Program-made: the position numbers and the translations under genes
In this document: positions 34,701 through 38,255 of the stretch, one piece after another
Numbering within the stretch: position 1 is the first letter of the stretch
How the letters are laid out: the number at the start of each line of letters is the position of its first letter
Notes under the pieces: model-generated
What the model saw: only the letters and a program-made list of their open reading frames with translations
Database searches by the model: none
Told to the model about the DNA's origin: nothing
From: Loripinus fragilis
Taxonomy: Eukaryota; Mollusca; Bivalvia; Lucinida; Lucinidae
DNA length: 64,000 bases
Direction of reading: 5' to 3'
NCBI GenBank assembly: GCA_964019695.1
Contig: OZ026514.1
Location: 99,920,845 to 99,984,844 of the forward strand

Positions 34701-34946
34701 TATTTTTATTAAGGTGAGATATTTTCACAACTAAAAAGGATGGGTCAACTGGGCCCACTGCCTTCAAAAGTGATGGGTCATATTTTGAAACCCTGGGACA
34801 ATGACCCGGGCCCACCATAAATCTGAAGGCCTGAGAGAGTGTTTCGTAGTGCATAAATACCAACCTGAGAGACCTCTCAGCCACAGTTCATAAAGGTCAA
34901 AGTCTATAATGGTATAGTTTCCCACAAAAACATCAACAAAGCTCAT
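7710..34946 (-). CDS. FIBP: FIBP, acidic fibroblast growth factor intracellular-binding protein (complete gene, 10 coding exons)
   Basis: Spliced gene on the minus strand. Coding exons in order: 34946-34865, 28150-27952, 25325-25199, 24156-24056, 21515-21382, 20070-19962, 18543-18474, 16212-16126, 10986-10904, 7791-7710. Every intron is GT-AG and all phases join, giving 1074 nt, 357 codons plus stop, equal to the short vertebrate FIBP isoform. Recognisable FIBP signatures, recalled from the family, are [11 protein letters not shown] near the N-terminus, [55 protein letters not shown] and a C-terminal WERYM...KMYHS. FIBP is a mostly nuclear, partly membrane-associated animal protein that binds internalised FGF1; its biochemistry is poorly known. 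No frameshift or in-frame stop was found. Introns range from about 1.0 kb to 6.7 kb and are full of repeats. Paralogues cannot be excluded. Confidence 0.95.
7813..8027. mobile_element. piggyBac-like MITE (TTAA ends), copy 2
   Basis: 215 bp between TTAA at 7813 and TTAA at 8024. Ends AAAGCGCCA / GGCGCTTT; central palindrome TTTCATGAGAATTGTCTGC. Lies in FIBP intron 9, 21 nt from the splice acceptor of the last exon, so the branch point is probably inside the element. Confidence 0.8.
8028..9165. other. FIBP intron 9: short duplications and repeat fragments
   Basis: About three tandem units of roughly 145-160 bp at 8080-8400 (TTTCTGAGATATTAAGCC-type repeats). 8470-8700 repeats TTTCAGAACAATCT...GTGGTTA. 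8735-8880 is a partial GAGACG-family MITE. No host coding sequence seen. Confidence 0.5.
9168..10246. repeat. 191-bp tandem array
   Basis: Five full and one partial copies with an exact 191-bp period: the motif TCAAAAATTATTTTTTCT recurs at 9361, 9552, 9743, 9934 and 10125, with a diverged first copy near 9170. Each unit contains CCAAACTCCTTCATGCATAT, GTGGTAGGAG and TTCTCACAGCTGTCATTTTG. Lies in FIBP intron 9. No coding function. Confidence 0.92.
10247..10700. repeat. Repeat tail duplicated with a 183-bp period
   Basis: CCCCTAGCCCTTACTTTTTT at 10328 recurs at 10511. Each copy continues through ATATATCAACATGTTTG and AAAATCCAGCAATGGCTCTT to a GGACGGAC run and AGTATACCCACCACAAA. The GGACGGACG run and tail recall the 1.7-kb repeat family; it looks like the 3' end of a long interspersed repeat, duplicated in tandem and continuous with the 191-bp array. 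The long minus-strand frame across it (10315-10812) is a product of the duplication. Confidence 0.75.
10904..10986 (-). CDS. FIBP: FIBP coding exon 9
   Basis: 83 nt. Acceptor ccttacag, donor ACAG|gttgcc. Encodes [20 protein letters not shown] and then VFKDSGH. The FIBP-type [FL][IV]EP motif is visible at its start. Confidence 0.9.
11010..11310. repeat. Two adjacent hairpin MITE relics
   Basis: ATGAAATGCCACAGAATGTG / TGGCATTTCAT at 11058-11088 and the same hairpin at 11247-11276, each inside a GTAAAC...GTCTACTCTGTTTG frame. Both follow AAATGGGTATTTTGGTAAAC, so the pair looks like a duplicated unit of about 190 bp. FIBP intron 8. Confidence 0.6.
11428..12059. mobile_element. TTAA-flanked element with 19-bp perfect inverted ends
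   Basis: 632 bp. TTAACACTTTCGCTGCCAA at 11428-11446 is exactly inverted at 12041-12059. TTAA at both outer ends suggests piggyBac-type mobilisation. No transposase frame, so non-autonomous. Lies in FIBP intron 8. Confidence 0.85.
12098..13792 (+). repeat. 1.7-kb interspersed repeat, copy 2
   Basis: Same start (AAACTAGAGGACCTGA), tandem units, GACGGACAACGGACGCCGG run and terminal AGGTGAGCT as 1325-2996, with the end hairpin shortened. Orientation is the same as copy 1. Sequence flanking the two copies is unrelated, which fixes the element ends. FIBP intron 8. Confidence 0.8.
13962..14187. mobile_element. MITE with GAGACGYGACAT ends, copy 2
   Basis: Ends are inverted around ATTTCCAACAATGTG / CACATTGTTGGAAAT. 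Inner TTGAATATTCTATGACTGTT and GGAGTTTCTAAGCT match copy 1 at 7439-7674. FIBP intron 8. Confidence 0.75.
14205..14412 (-). mobile_element. tRNA-derived SINE, family b
   Basis: On the minus strand the head reads like a tRNA: A-box TGGCTCAGTGGTAGAGTGC and B-box GGGTTCGAGCCAC. The body contains CTTGAGCAAGACACATTC and ends T-rich in plus orientation. Related copies: 24498-24665, 31050-31440 (interrupted), 56600-56755, 58980-59168. Confidence 0.8.
14530..15000. repeat. Hairpin MITE followed by partial SINE family a
   Basis: 14636-14693 contains GTTCCTGATCAGGACCGGCA and its inverted partner, typical of the GATCAGGACCGACA hairpin family. 14806-14996 matches SINE family a in the opposite orientation to the 6.5-kb copy (AGTATGTGCACAAAGTACTG, GTGTGGTTAGGTGA). 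FIBP intron 8. Confidence 0.6.
15204..15430 (+). mobile_element. Interspersed repeat family c (SINE-like)
   Basis: Begins AGTAAGTAAGGGTGCAAAGA and continues through GAATCGATACAATCAAGCAC, GACCCAG and TCAGCCCTTTCCCAGC to a purine-rich end. Copies in opposite orientation are at 17192-17345 and 31193-31358, a truncated one at 44993-45046, and a 29-bp stub at 21312. Function unknown; short, no coding capacity. Confidence 0.6.
15690..16620. other. MITE-like fragments around FIBP exon 8
   Basis: 15693-15840 and 16394-16620 carry the GAGAAAACCTG, AGCCTGCACATCTG and TTTGTTGTTCAC motifs of the family also seen at 4.1 and 33.2 kb. 16260-16390 is a weak relative of the TTAA-AAAGCGCC MITE. FIBP exon 8 lies between them. 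Confidence 0.45.
16126..16212 (-). CDS. FIBP: FIBP coding exon 8
   Basis: 87 nt, exactly 29 codons in phase 0. Acceptor atttctag, donor AAAG|gtaaga. Reads [19 protein letters not shown] then [10 protein letters not shown], equal in length and spacing to the vertebrate NLSRGLVNVAAK...VEK block. Confidence 0.95.
17192..17345 (-). mobile_element. Interspersed repeat family c, reverse copy
   Basis: TGCTGGGAAAGGGCTGACCT, CCTGGGTCAGATGTGG and TGTATCGATTCCTGATC are reverse complements of the 15.2-kb copy. FIBP intron 7. Confidence 0.6.
17740..18272. mobile_element. Two hairpin MITEs of the GATCAGGCCCGACA family
   Basis: 17800-17860 forms a hairpin around AGGCCCGACAAAATGTCGGG, with CAGCAGACAACAAAAAACAT at its right. 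18148-18230 forms a second around GGACCGACAGAACAGACC, ending CAAGGAAAGAGTTAAC at 18272. Outer ends approach TTAA. FIBP intron 7. Confidence 0.65.
18474..18543 (-). CDS. FIBP: FIBP coding exon 7
   Basis: 70 nt. Acceptor tttttcag, donor TAAG|gtaaga. Encodes [14 protein letters not shown] then LEENFK. The first base completes a Ser codon with exon 6. Confidence 0.9.
19125..19725. mobile_element. Hairpin MITE relics in FIBP intron 6
   Basis: 19200-19330 is a decayed member of the GATCAGG family (CAGTTCAGGCCTGATATTCT). 19649-19714 is a cleaner hairpin: GTCAAACAGTGTAGACCTGG and GATCAGACTGCTCC pair with their inverted partners. Confidence 0.55.
19962..20070 (-). CDS. FIBP: FIBP coding exon 6
   Basis: 109 nt. 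Acceptor tactacag, donor AGAG|gtgaga. Encodes the acidic stretch [19 protein letters not shown], equivalent to the MDMDLD...FLQDLK block of vertebrate FIBP. Confidence 0.93.
20421..20700. mobile_element. Hairpin MITE pair in FIBP intron 5
   Basis: 20425-20610 starts TTAACTCTTTCC and contains a hairpin around GACCTACAGAATGTCGGTC. 20633-20697 holds a second hairpin (CAGATCGGGCATGGCATTTT). The minus-strand frame at 20893-20705 overlaps the sequence beside this; it is not needed for FIBP. Confidence 0.6.
21121..21182. repeat. Perfect 30-bp inverted repeat with a 2-bp loop
   Basis: ATAAAGCACCAAAACAAACA and the following ten bases (21121-21150) are exactly complementary to 21153-21182. It joins directly to a SINE family a body (CAGCTATGGTCATGTCGGG), so one arm is probably the SINE end and the other an inverted copy of it. 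FIBP intron 5. Confidence 0.9.
21183..21360 (-). mobile_element. Chimeric SINE family a fragment
   Basis: Matches family a up to ACTGACAACAA at 21311, then 29 bp of family c (AGTAAGTAAGGGTGCAAAGA onward), then family a again (GAATCAGCGGAAGG). The family c piece replaces about 8 bp of the SINE. FIBP intron 5, ending just before exon 5. Confidence 0.65.
21382..21515 (-). CDS. FIBP: FIBP coding exon 5
   Basis: 134 nt. Acceptor tttttctag, donor ATAG|gtaaca. Encodes [20 protein letters not shown] and continues through [14 protein letters not shown]. Incoming and outgoing phases fit exons 4 and 6. Confidence 0.95.
21600..21910. repeat. Dispersed copies of the 37-bp satellite motif
   Basis: 21612-21690 is an inverted pair (ACATATGTTGTGGGTACTCA and GAGGACCCAAAACACATG, with TTCTTTTGAG between). 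21868-21908 holds a single half (GAGACGTTTCTTTTGAGC, ACATATG). The same half-unit is tandemly repeated at 63640-64000. Confidence 0.6.
22050..23460. mobile_element. TA-flanked Tc1/mariner-like non-autonomous element
   Basis: CAGGTCAACCTTGCTATCTC at 22050 is inverted near 23438-23460 (AACAAGGTTGACCTG), with TA outside each end. About 1.4 kb, with no transposase frame. A decayed internal end (ATAACCGAGTTCAACATAAA) lies at 22857. A copy of the 460-bp repeat family m sits inside at about 22888-23350. FIBP intron 4. Confidence 0.65.
22888..23350 (+). repeat. 460-bp repeat family m, copy 1
   Basis: From CTGACTATCTGTGAGTCATG to TTCCTGATCATACTCA it is nearly identical to 53643-54113. Contains TAAGCCCCCCGGTGGCTTAG and TTACTCCCATTGTGGGAGTC. 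A diverged relative is at 43066-43345. The plus-strand frame 23103-23432 is shared by the copies but shows no family I recognise. Confidence 0.75.
23640..23900. repeat. Fragment related to the 1.7-kb repeat
   Basis: GCCATTGTTGGCCACATGGG, ATTTGAACAAACTTGGCAGA and TGTTACATACCCAATATCAAGG follow the order of the 1.7-kb family but are diverged. FIBP intron 4. Confidence 0.5.
24056..24156 (-). CDS. FIBP: FIBP coding exon 4
   Basis: 101 nt. Acceptor ttttctag, donor CAAA|gtaaga. Starts [18 protein letters not shown] and ends YLLSDELAK, collinear with vertebrate FIBP. Confidence 0.95.
24498..24665 (-). mobile_element. tRNA-derived SINE, family b
   Basis: GGCTGGAACCCACAACCCC (B-box on the minus strand) and GAGTCAAGCACTCTACCA; body GTTTTGCTCAAGAACACAAT. 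Followed to about 25040 by a relative of the 1.7-kb repeat ending GAGCCTTTGGCTCAGTTTAG. FIBP intron 3. Confidence 0.7.
25199..25325 (-). CDS. FIBP: FIBP coding exon 3
   Basis: 127 nt. Acceptor cttgaag, donor ACAG|gtagga. Encodes [18 protein letters not shown] and then KDLDDV and SCRRQ, the most strongly conserved FIBP block. Confidence 0.95.
25434..25741 (-). mobile_element. tRNA-derived SINE, family a
   Basis: Minus-strand head contains CTGCGTAGCACAGTCGGTAA and a degenerate B-box near 25660 (AGTTCAATCATGG). Body: CTTTTGCTTGTAACTGACAA. The tRNA-like part holds a small internal duplication (CTGCAGCTAGACACGTAT / CTGCAGTCAGCCACATTA). FIBP intron 2. Confidence 0.75.
25763..26580. mobile_element. 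TA-flanked MITE with TACTAGGC ends
   Basis: 818 bp. TACTAGGCAAAAAAAGAAA at the left and its complement at the right differ at one of 19 positions; TA lies outside both ends. The TACT...AAAAAA end resembles that of the Tc1 pseudogene at 49415. No transposase. FIBP intron 2. Confidence 0.85.
26700..27945. mobile_element. Series of hairpin MITEs in FIBP intron 2
   Basis: 26741-26800: GTAGATCCTGATCAGATGGC and inverted partner. 27240-27465: hairpin around AGGACCAACAGAATGTCGGT. 27550-27610: GAAATGCTGCATTTTGCAGC. 27745-27945: hairpin around CAGGCCCGACAAAATGTTGG, ending CATTTTCCAG-like sequence just before FIBP exon 2. They share GCTGATAACTTTTGCAAACA and CAAACTGTTTGACACTCTGA modules. Confidence 0.65.
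27952..28150 (-). CDS. FIBP: FIBP coding exon 2
   Basis: 199 nt. Acceptor tatttcag, donor AAAA|gtgagt. Enters in phase 1 (G from exon 1 plus TA gives Val) and leaves two bases that the next exon completes to Lys. The protein runs from [12 protein letters not shown] through [10 protein letters not shown] to QKMLIEK, matching the region after the FIBP N-terminal signature. Confidence 0.93.
28200..28380. mobile_element. TA-flanked MITE with CAGTRGAACTTCAAT ends
   Basis: 181 bp. Left CAGTAGAACTTCAATTGCTT and right GAGCCATTGAAGTTCCACTG are inverted with few mismatches; TA on both sides. Tc1/mariner-like ends. FIBP intron 1, 49 bp upstream of exon 2. Confidence 0.8.
28400..29340. other. A+T-rich intron sequence
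   Basis: FIBP intron 1. Contains a GGATCCACACTGTTTTCCAC scrap of the hairpin families and a palindrome around TATATCCTGCGATATACTGT at 29108-29136. No gene seen. Confidence 0.4.
29341..33077. mobile_element. 3.7-kb foldback element with arms of about 970 bp
   Basis: Outer ends ACCAAAGGACCAGTGTCTAT (29341) and its complement (ending 33077). Left arm 29341 to about 30310 is inverted at about 32095-33077. The outer 600 bp of each arm is unique sequence; the inner part is a tandem repeat of about 300-330 bp with GACCTTGTGGTCAAAGGTCA, TCAGATAGCTGATATG and AACAAAAGTCTCAGAATATG. The left side continues through further units to about 31000. No transposase frame; no clear target duplication. Occupies most of FIBP intron 1. 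Confidence 0.88.
31045..31440 (-). mobile_element. SINE family b split by repeat family c
   Basis: Family b sequence (GGTTGAACTGGCACTAAGCA to AATGTGTCTTGC, then CTCAAACCCGCAACCC...CATTCTACCACTGG) is interrupted at about 31193-31358 by a reverse family c copy (GTTGGGAAAGGGCTGACCTC). The whole lies inside a tandem unit of the foldback element, which resumes at 31447. Confidence 0.7.
33185..33420. mobile_element. MITE-like repeat with AGCCTGCGCATCTGCACAGT core
   Basis: Begins GGGCCTTGCCACGGGAAAAC and ends GAAGACAGGTTTTGGTGAG, an imperfect inverted pair; GAGAAATTTCGATTTTCTAG between. Relatives at 3.9-4.3, 15.7 and 16.4 kb. FIBP intron 1. Confidence 0.55.
34070..34200. repeat. Hairpin MITE relic
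   Basis: GATGAAATGCAGCATTCTGC and GACATTTCATC form a hairpin within GTAAACAGTGCATACACT / GTCTTCACTGTTTGC. Same form as 27.55 kb. FIBP intron 1. Confidence 0.55.
34309..34835. mobile_element. hAT-like non-autonomous element beside FIBP exon 1
   Basis: Left CAGGGCTTCAGATTTTTTTC plus GGTGGGCC; right GGGCCCACCATAAATCTGAA then GGCCTG, an inverted pair. AGAGAG flanks both outer ends. The CAGGG start is typical of hAT elements. A TA-flanked MITE (34468-34640) is nested inside. The right end is about 30 bp from the FIBP exon 1 donor site. Confidence 0.65.
34468..34640. mobile_element. TA-flanked MITE (CAGTAAAACCTGTCTTAAG), copy 1
   Basis: CAGTAAAACCTGTCTTAAGC at the left pairs with GCTTAAGACATGTTTTACTG at the right; TA on each side. 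Inner GTCGAAAGTATTGCAGA. Nested in the hAT-like element. Confidence 0.85.
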
Positions 34947-35000
34947 ACTGCGGTCTCTGGTCAACTTAAATATACTCTTCAATCATGCCAGTCAAGAAAT
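34865..35000 (-). CDS. FIBP: FIBP exon with start codon (coding part 34946-34865)
   Basis: ATG at 34946-34944 opens 27 codons plus one base and contains [19 protein letters not shown], the FIBP N-terminal signature. The donor is CAG|gttggt. Just upstream (minus strand) a pyrimidine run ending in tttcag closes at 35001, so the exon probably starts at 35000 with 54 nt of 5' UTR and an unseen upstream non-coding exon. A TA-flanked MITE begins 51 bp further upstream, and a hAT-like element ends about 30 bp downstream of the donor. Confidence 0.88.
34966..34986 (-). promoter_or_regulatory. Possible upstream ORF in the FIBP 5' UTR
   Basis: ATG at 34986 followed by five sense codons and TAA, ending 19 nt before the FIBP start codon. 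It counts only if the 5' UTR extends to 35000 as inferred from the acceptor-like site. Confidence 0.35.
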
Positions 35001-35051
35001 CTGAAAGACAGAATTCAAATCAGAGATGAAAGGAATTTACAATTGGACATA

Positions 35052-35239
35052 CAGTAAAACCTTATGCGGCCATTCAAAAAGAGACAAAACAAAGATCTTA
35101 ATGACAAATGGTAGCTTTATGAAGGTCGAAAGTATTGCAGATTGCTCCGCAATACTTTTGACCTGCATTAAGCGATAATCAGTCTTGAAAACCAATTTTG
35201 GTCTTCTTTTTGAGTGACCGCTTAAGACAGGTTTTACTG
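35052..35239. mobile_element. TA-flanked MITE (CAGTAAAACCTGTCTTAAG), copy 2
   Basis: CAGTAAAACCTTATGCGGCC left, GCTTAAGACAGGTTTTACTG right, TA on each side. Begins 52 bp upstream of the inferred 5' border of FIBP exon 1, and so lies in the promoter or first intron of FIBP. Confidence 0.82.
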
Positions 35240-35439
35240 TAGCTTTACACTTCTTAGAAGCTTCTAAATATAAGTGGGGGGGGGGGAGACAAAAAAATTC
35301 CACCCATGAAAACGTACAATGAAAGAATCGACAATGGATGTCATTGAAATAATGCACCACATTATACTGTATTTTTCAGGACAGGGCAGCACGTGATACA
35401 GGTGCGACTATGAGCTGTGATCTTGCTGTAGTGATTATT

Positions 35440-36340
35440 CTTGATGGCAAGGTCCCAACCGACTGGGAATAAAGTTACATTGTCTGCATTTACATGAGCA
35501 AAAGTGATGCTCTGGACAGAGGCAACTGTTGAGGCCTCAAGCTGACCATAAAGTGGATAGTTGATGCCTTTGATGGCCTCATAAGACAGGGGTAGTATCT
35601 ACTGAATAATTGATGACTGCCAGTTCGCCTCTATCCCAGGAAGTCAGAAAGAGGCAATACAGTCTACAGATGCAATCTTTGTGGTCTGGCAGCTGCAGGA
35701 GAAATACCTAGCAGTGAACAAGAGGCTTTATATGGCCTTTGTGAATCAAGAGAAGGCAGGACTCACCCTGTGATTAGTCATTGTAGCCATTTGCTATTAA
35801 AAATGTAAAGTGGCTACAAATATAAGTCATTGGCTAAAAGTACAGTCTTGGTGGTTCAAAAATTACATATTTGCGAAAAAGCATATTTTGACCAGCTTTT
35901 GGATTTTCCAATATTGCTCCAATATTGCTTATATTATTCCTTCACACTTTATTTTTGTGCCATATTTTACTCTTTGGATGCTGGATTTTTTCAGTACCAT
36001 CAGGGTGTCGGATAGTTTGGATCCAGATCAGGCCCGACATTTTGTCAGGCCTGATCTGGGTCCAAACTGTTTGCACAAACTTTTTGCAAAGGTTATTAGC
36101 AGACAACAGGTCGCCCCTAGCAGGTAAAGAGTTAAATACAAAACAACTTGTTCATTCTACTTTCTGGCTTAAACCTTGGTTAATTCCATTTGGCTCCAAA
36201 TTTTTCCATTTGGCTAAAGTGTTGGCTACAATAAATTCTGAGCCAGGGTAAGCCCTGGGAGGCATTTGACTGTTTCCCTCTGGAGATTATCTGGTGGGCA
36301 CTGAGAAAGCTAGGTGTTGAGGAATGGATTGTGTATAGGG
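35440..36340 (+). pseudogene. Non-LTR retrotransposon reverse transcriptase relic, split by a MITE
   Basis: Two pieces of one RT reading. 35440-35756 gives SYIVCIYMSKSDALDRGN, and then AIFVVWQLQEKYLAVNKRL. 36259-36340 gives FPLEIIWWALRKLGVEEW. They resemble the non-LTR RT core where the DALDRGNYRG and EKAFD...WALRKLGVEEW blocks occur. The frame contains stops, and a 0.5-kb element lies between the pieces. No upstream endonuclease part is visible, so this is a 5'-truncated copy. Confidence 0.7.
35757..36257. mobile_element. hAT-like MITE inserted in the RT relic
   Basis: Ends CAGGACTCACCCTG and the complement of CAGGGCTTACCCTG (12 of 14 agree). GAAGGCA precedes and GGAGGCA follows, and removing the element restores the RT sequence. 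A GATCAGGCCCGACA hairpin MITE (about 36005-36132, ending AAAGAGTTAAA) is nested inside. Confidence 0.7.
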
Positions 36341-36860
36341 AGCATATAACAGTCCTTGTCTTTTTCTTTTTTACAGATACATGCCTACTTTTTTTTTTAA
36401 AACAATTGTGACTAGTTTCTGTGCCCATATCTTATTGAAGTTATTGTATTTTCTACTCATAGTGAAGCATTTTCATGAAAATAAAAATTGTATATGGATT
36501 TGATTCTATCCACACCATATTTGAATACAATGCAAAGATGATTTCAGATGCAGCTATTTACAACAGCAATTGTTGACAGTTCGTATTGGCCACCGTAGTT
36601 CTAAATTCACCTAAATAGAAGGGTTGGCGTTTAAGCTACACAAAAATTGATATTTCGAAATTTAAAAGTCAACAGATATCACATAACACATGAAAAAAGG
36701 AAAATTGGAAAAAGGGTGATTAATTTGAAAGTTTACATTTTATAAAGTTTTTAATCGAAACTCTGCAATTATTTACACCAAATATTGTCATTTGTGCAAA
36801 AATGCCACTTTAAAATCCGATTTTTGGGCATGTTTCAATTTACCTCAAATATGTTTACAG

Positions 36861-36895
36861 GGTCTTTCTATACAGGGCTGTGTAGAAAGACCCTG
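36861..36895. repeat. Hairpin upstream of the 36986 ATG
   Basis: GGGTCTTTCTA and TAGAAAGACCC form an 11-bp stem around an AGGGCTG loop. Role unknown. Confidence 0.5.
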
Positions 36896-36985
36896 ATGTT
36901 TACAATCACACATATAACGCTTGAGGACACATTTGATATATTCAATCACAGCAAATAAAAAAACTCTGGCATATTCCAGATAAAA

Positions 36986-37104
36986 ATGGCGACTCCCGTT
37001 GCTGTATATGTCATCAATAATCATACACTTCTCAAAAACCCAGTTTTATGGGAAGCCAGACATGTAATACTTTTAAAAGACAAGAGTATCTTACCATTTT
37101 ACAG
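36986..37104 (+). CDS. Candidate first coding exon of an unidentified plus-strand gene
   Basis: ATG in good context (AAAAATGGCG) opens 39 codons plus two bases, starting MATPVAVYVINNHTLLKNPV, and ends at an ideal donor, TTTTACAG|gtaagttgg. It faces away from FIBP. I do not recognise the protein, and no matching second exon with the right phase was found before the LINE at 38 kb, so it rests on the ATG context and the donor alone. It could be chance. Confidence 0.35.
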
Positions 37105-38059
37105 GTAAGTTGGGCAACAGATAGTTATAAATACTGTAGAACTAATAATTGATTTGATTCAGCACAACTCAAAGATGGGACTGTTGTTGTTTATTCATTG
37201 TTGGTCCTATTGGCTGTGGGGTTTTATGTTGAGTTATTAGTTTAATGTGTGGTTCTAGGTATCCTTTCTAGTTTAGCAATTATCTTGCTGAAAGCTAGTT
37301 GTAATTGGCCTGTGCCCAAGTAATTTTAAATATTTAATTAAAGGGAATTCAAGTAGAGTGCTAAGAGTCCCCAAAACATCTGTGTGATGACACAAGTTTA
37401 TGTGTAAACAGGAGAGAGGCAGAAAAACAATGCTGTGTGATTATTATGTAGCATGAAAAAGCTGGTGGGTGGGTGGGGGGAGGTTGGGGTTGGGAATCAA
37501 GACAACTCGTCGAAAGATAAATTCCACACATTTTTTAGACAACTTGTCGACAGGTCGTGAGACAACTCGTCAACACTCTTTGAGACAACTTGTCAACACT
37601 TTTGTTCAAAGTTAATTGACCTTGACTGATGATTATAATTGGTAGTCAGGTGCAATTAGGGATAATAATATGATGTATATTGAATGCAGCCAATGAGTAA
37701 GTTTTCTGCATATGACTGCTTCTGTATATTGGTGTTTACCTGTATTATCCATGGAAACTAGTACATGTTTTATAAAGATTTAAAACAAATTTATTTCATA
37801 AAAAATAATTCCAAAGACTGGTTCCCATAGTTTGATCATTGACCTATCAAATAATGTGTTTTTTCACATATTTTATCATTATTTAACAAAAATATCGGAG
37901 ATTGAAACTGCCCTCATTGGACCAAAATACAGGATCAAACTAATAAAATTTTAATTCTTTTTTTCTCAGGAATGCTATTGTAAAGCAATGCCCTATGCTT
38001 ATTCTAAATGTTGAGCTAAAGTACACATATCGTTGTTGGTTCAGCTCAACATACACTGT
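37105..38059. other. Non-coding; G-rich stretch and GACAACTYGTC repeats
   Basis: 37455-37493 is a G-rich run (GGTGGGTGGGTGGGGGGAGG), a quadruplex candidate. 37500-37605 has four spaced copies of GACAACTYGTC, itself near-palindromic. 37170-37310 is a diverged relative of the 460-bp repeat. No gene seen. Confidence 0.45.
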
Positions 38060-38255
38060 ATACCTTGAGAATACCTTGAGAATCGTTGCTGGGCTCTGAG
38101 GGAAGGAGATATCTCCTTTTTAAGCCCGACTTCGTTTTAGAATTTTTCTGTCACTGTGTCTTATTAATTTTCTTAACAGTTTTGCTGAGCATCATAAGTA
38201 CAGGTTTGCTTTACAGTTAAATGATAATATATGTCAAAACTGACATGATAACTGA

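Noticed and set aside
37170..37310. Gene or regulatory element near the 36986 exon
   Set aside because: The sequence is a diverged relative of the 460-bp interspersed repeat.
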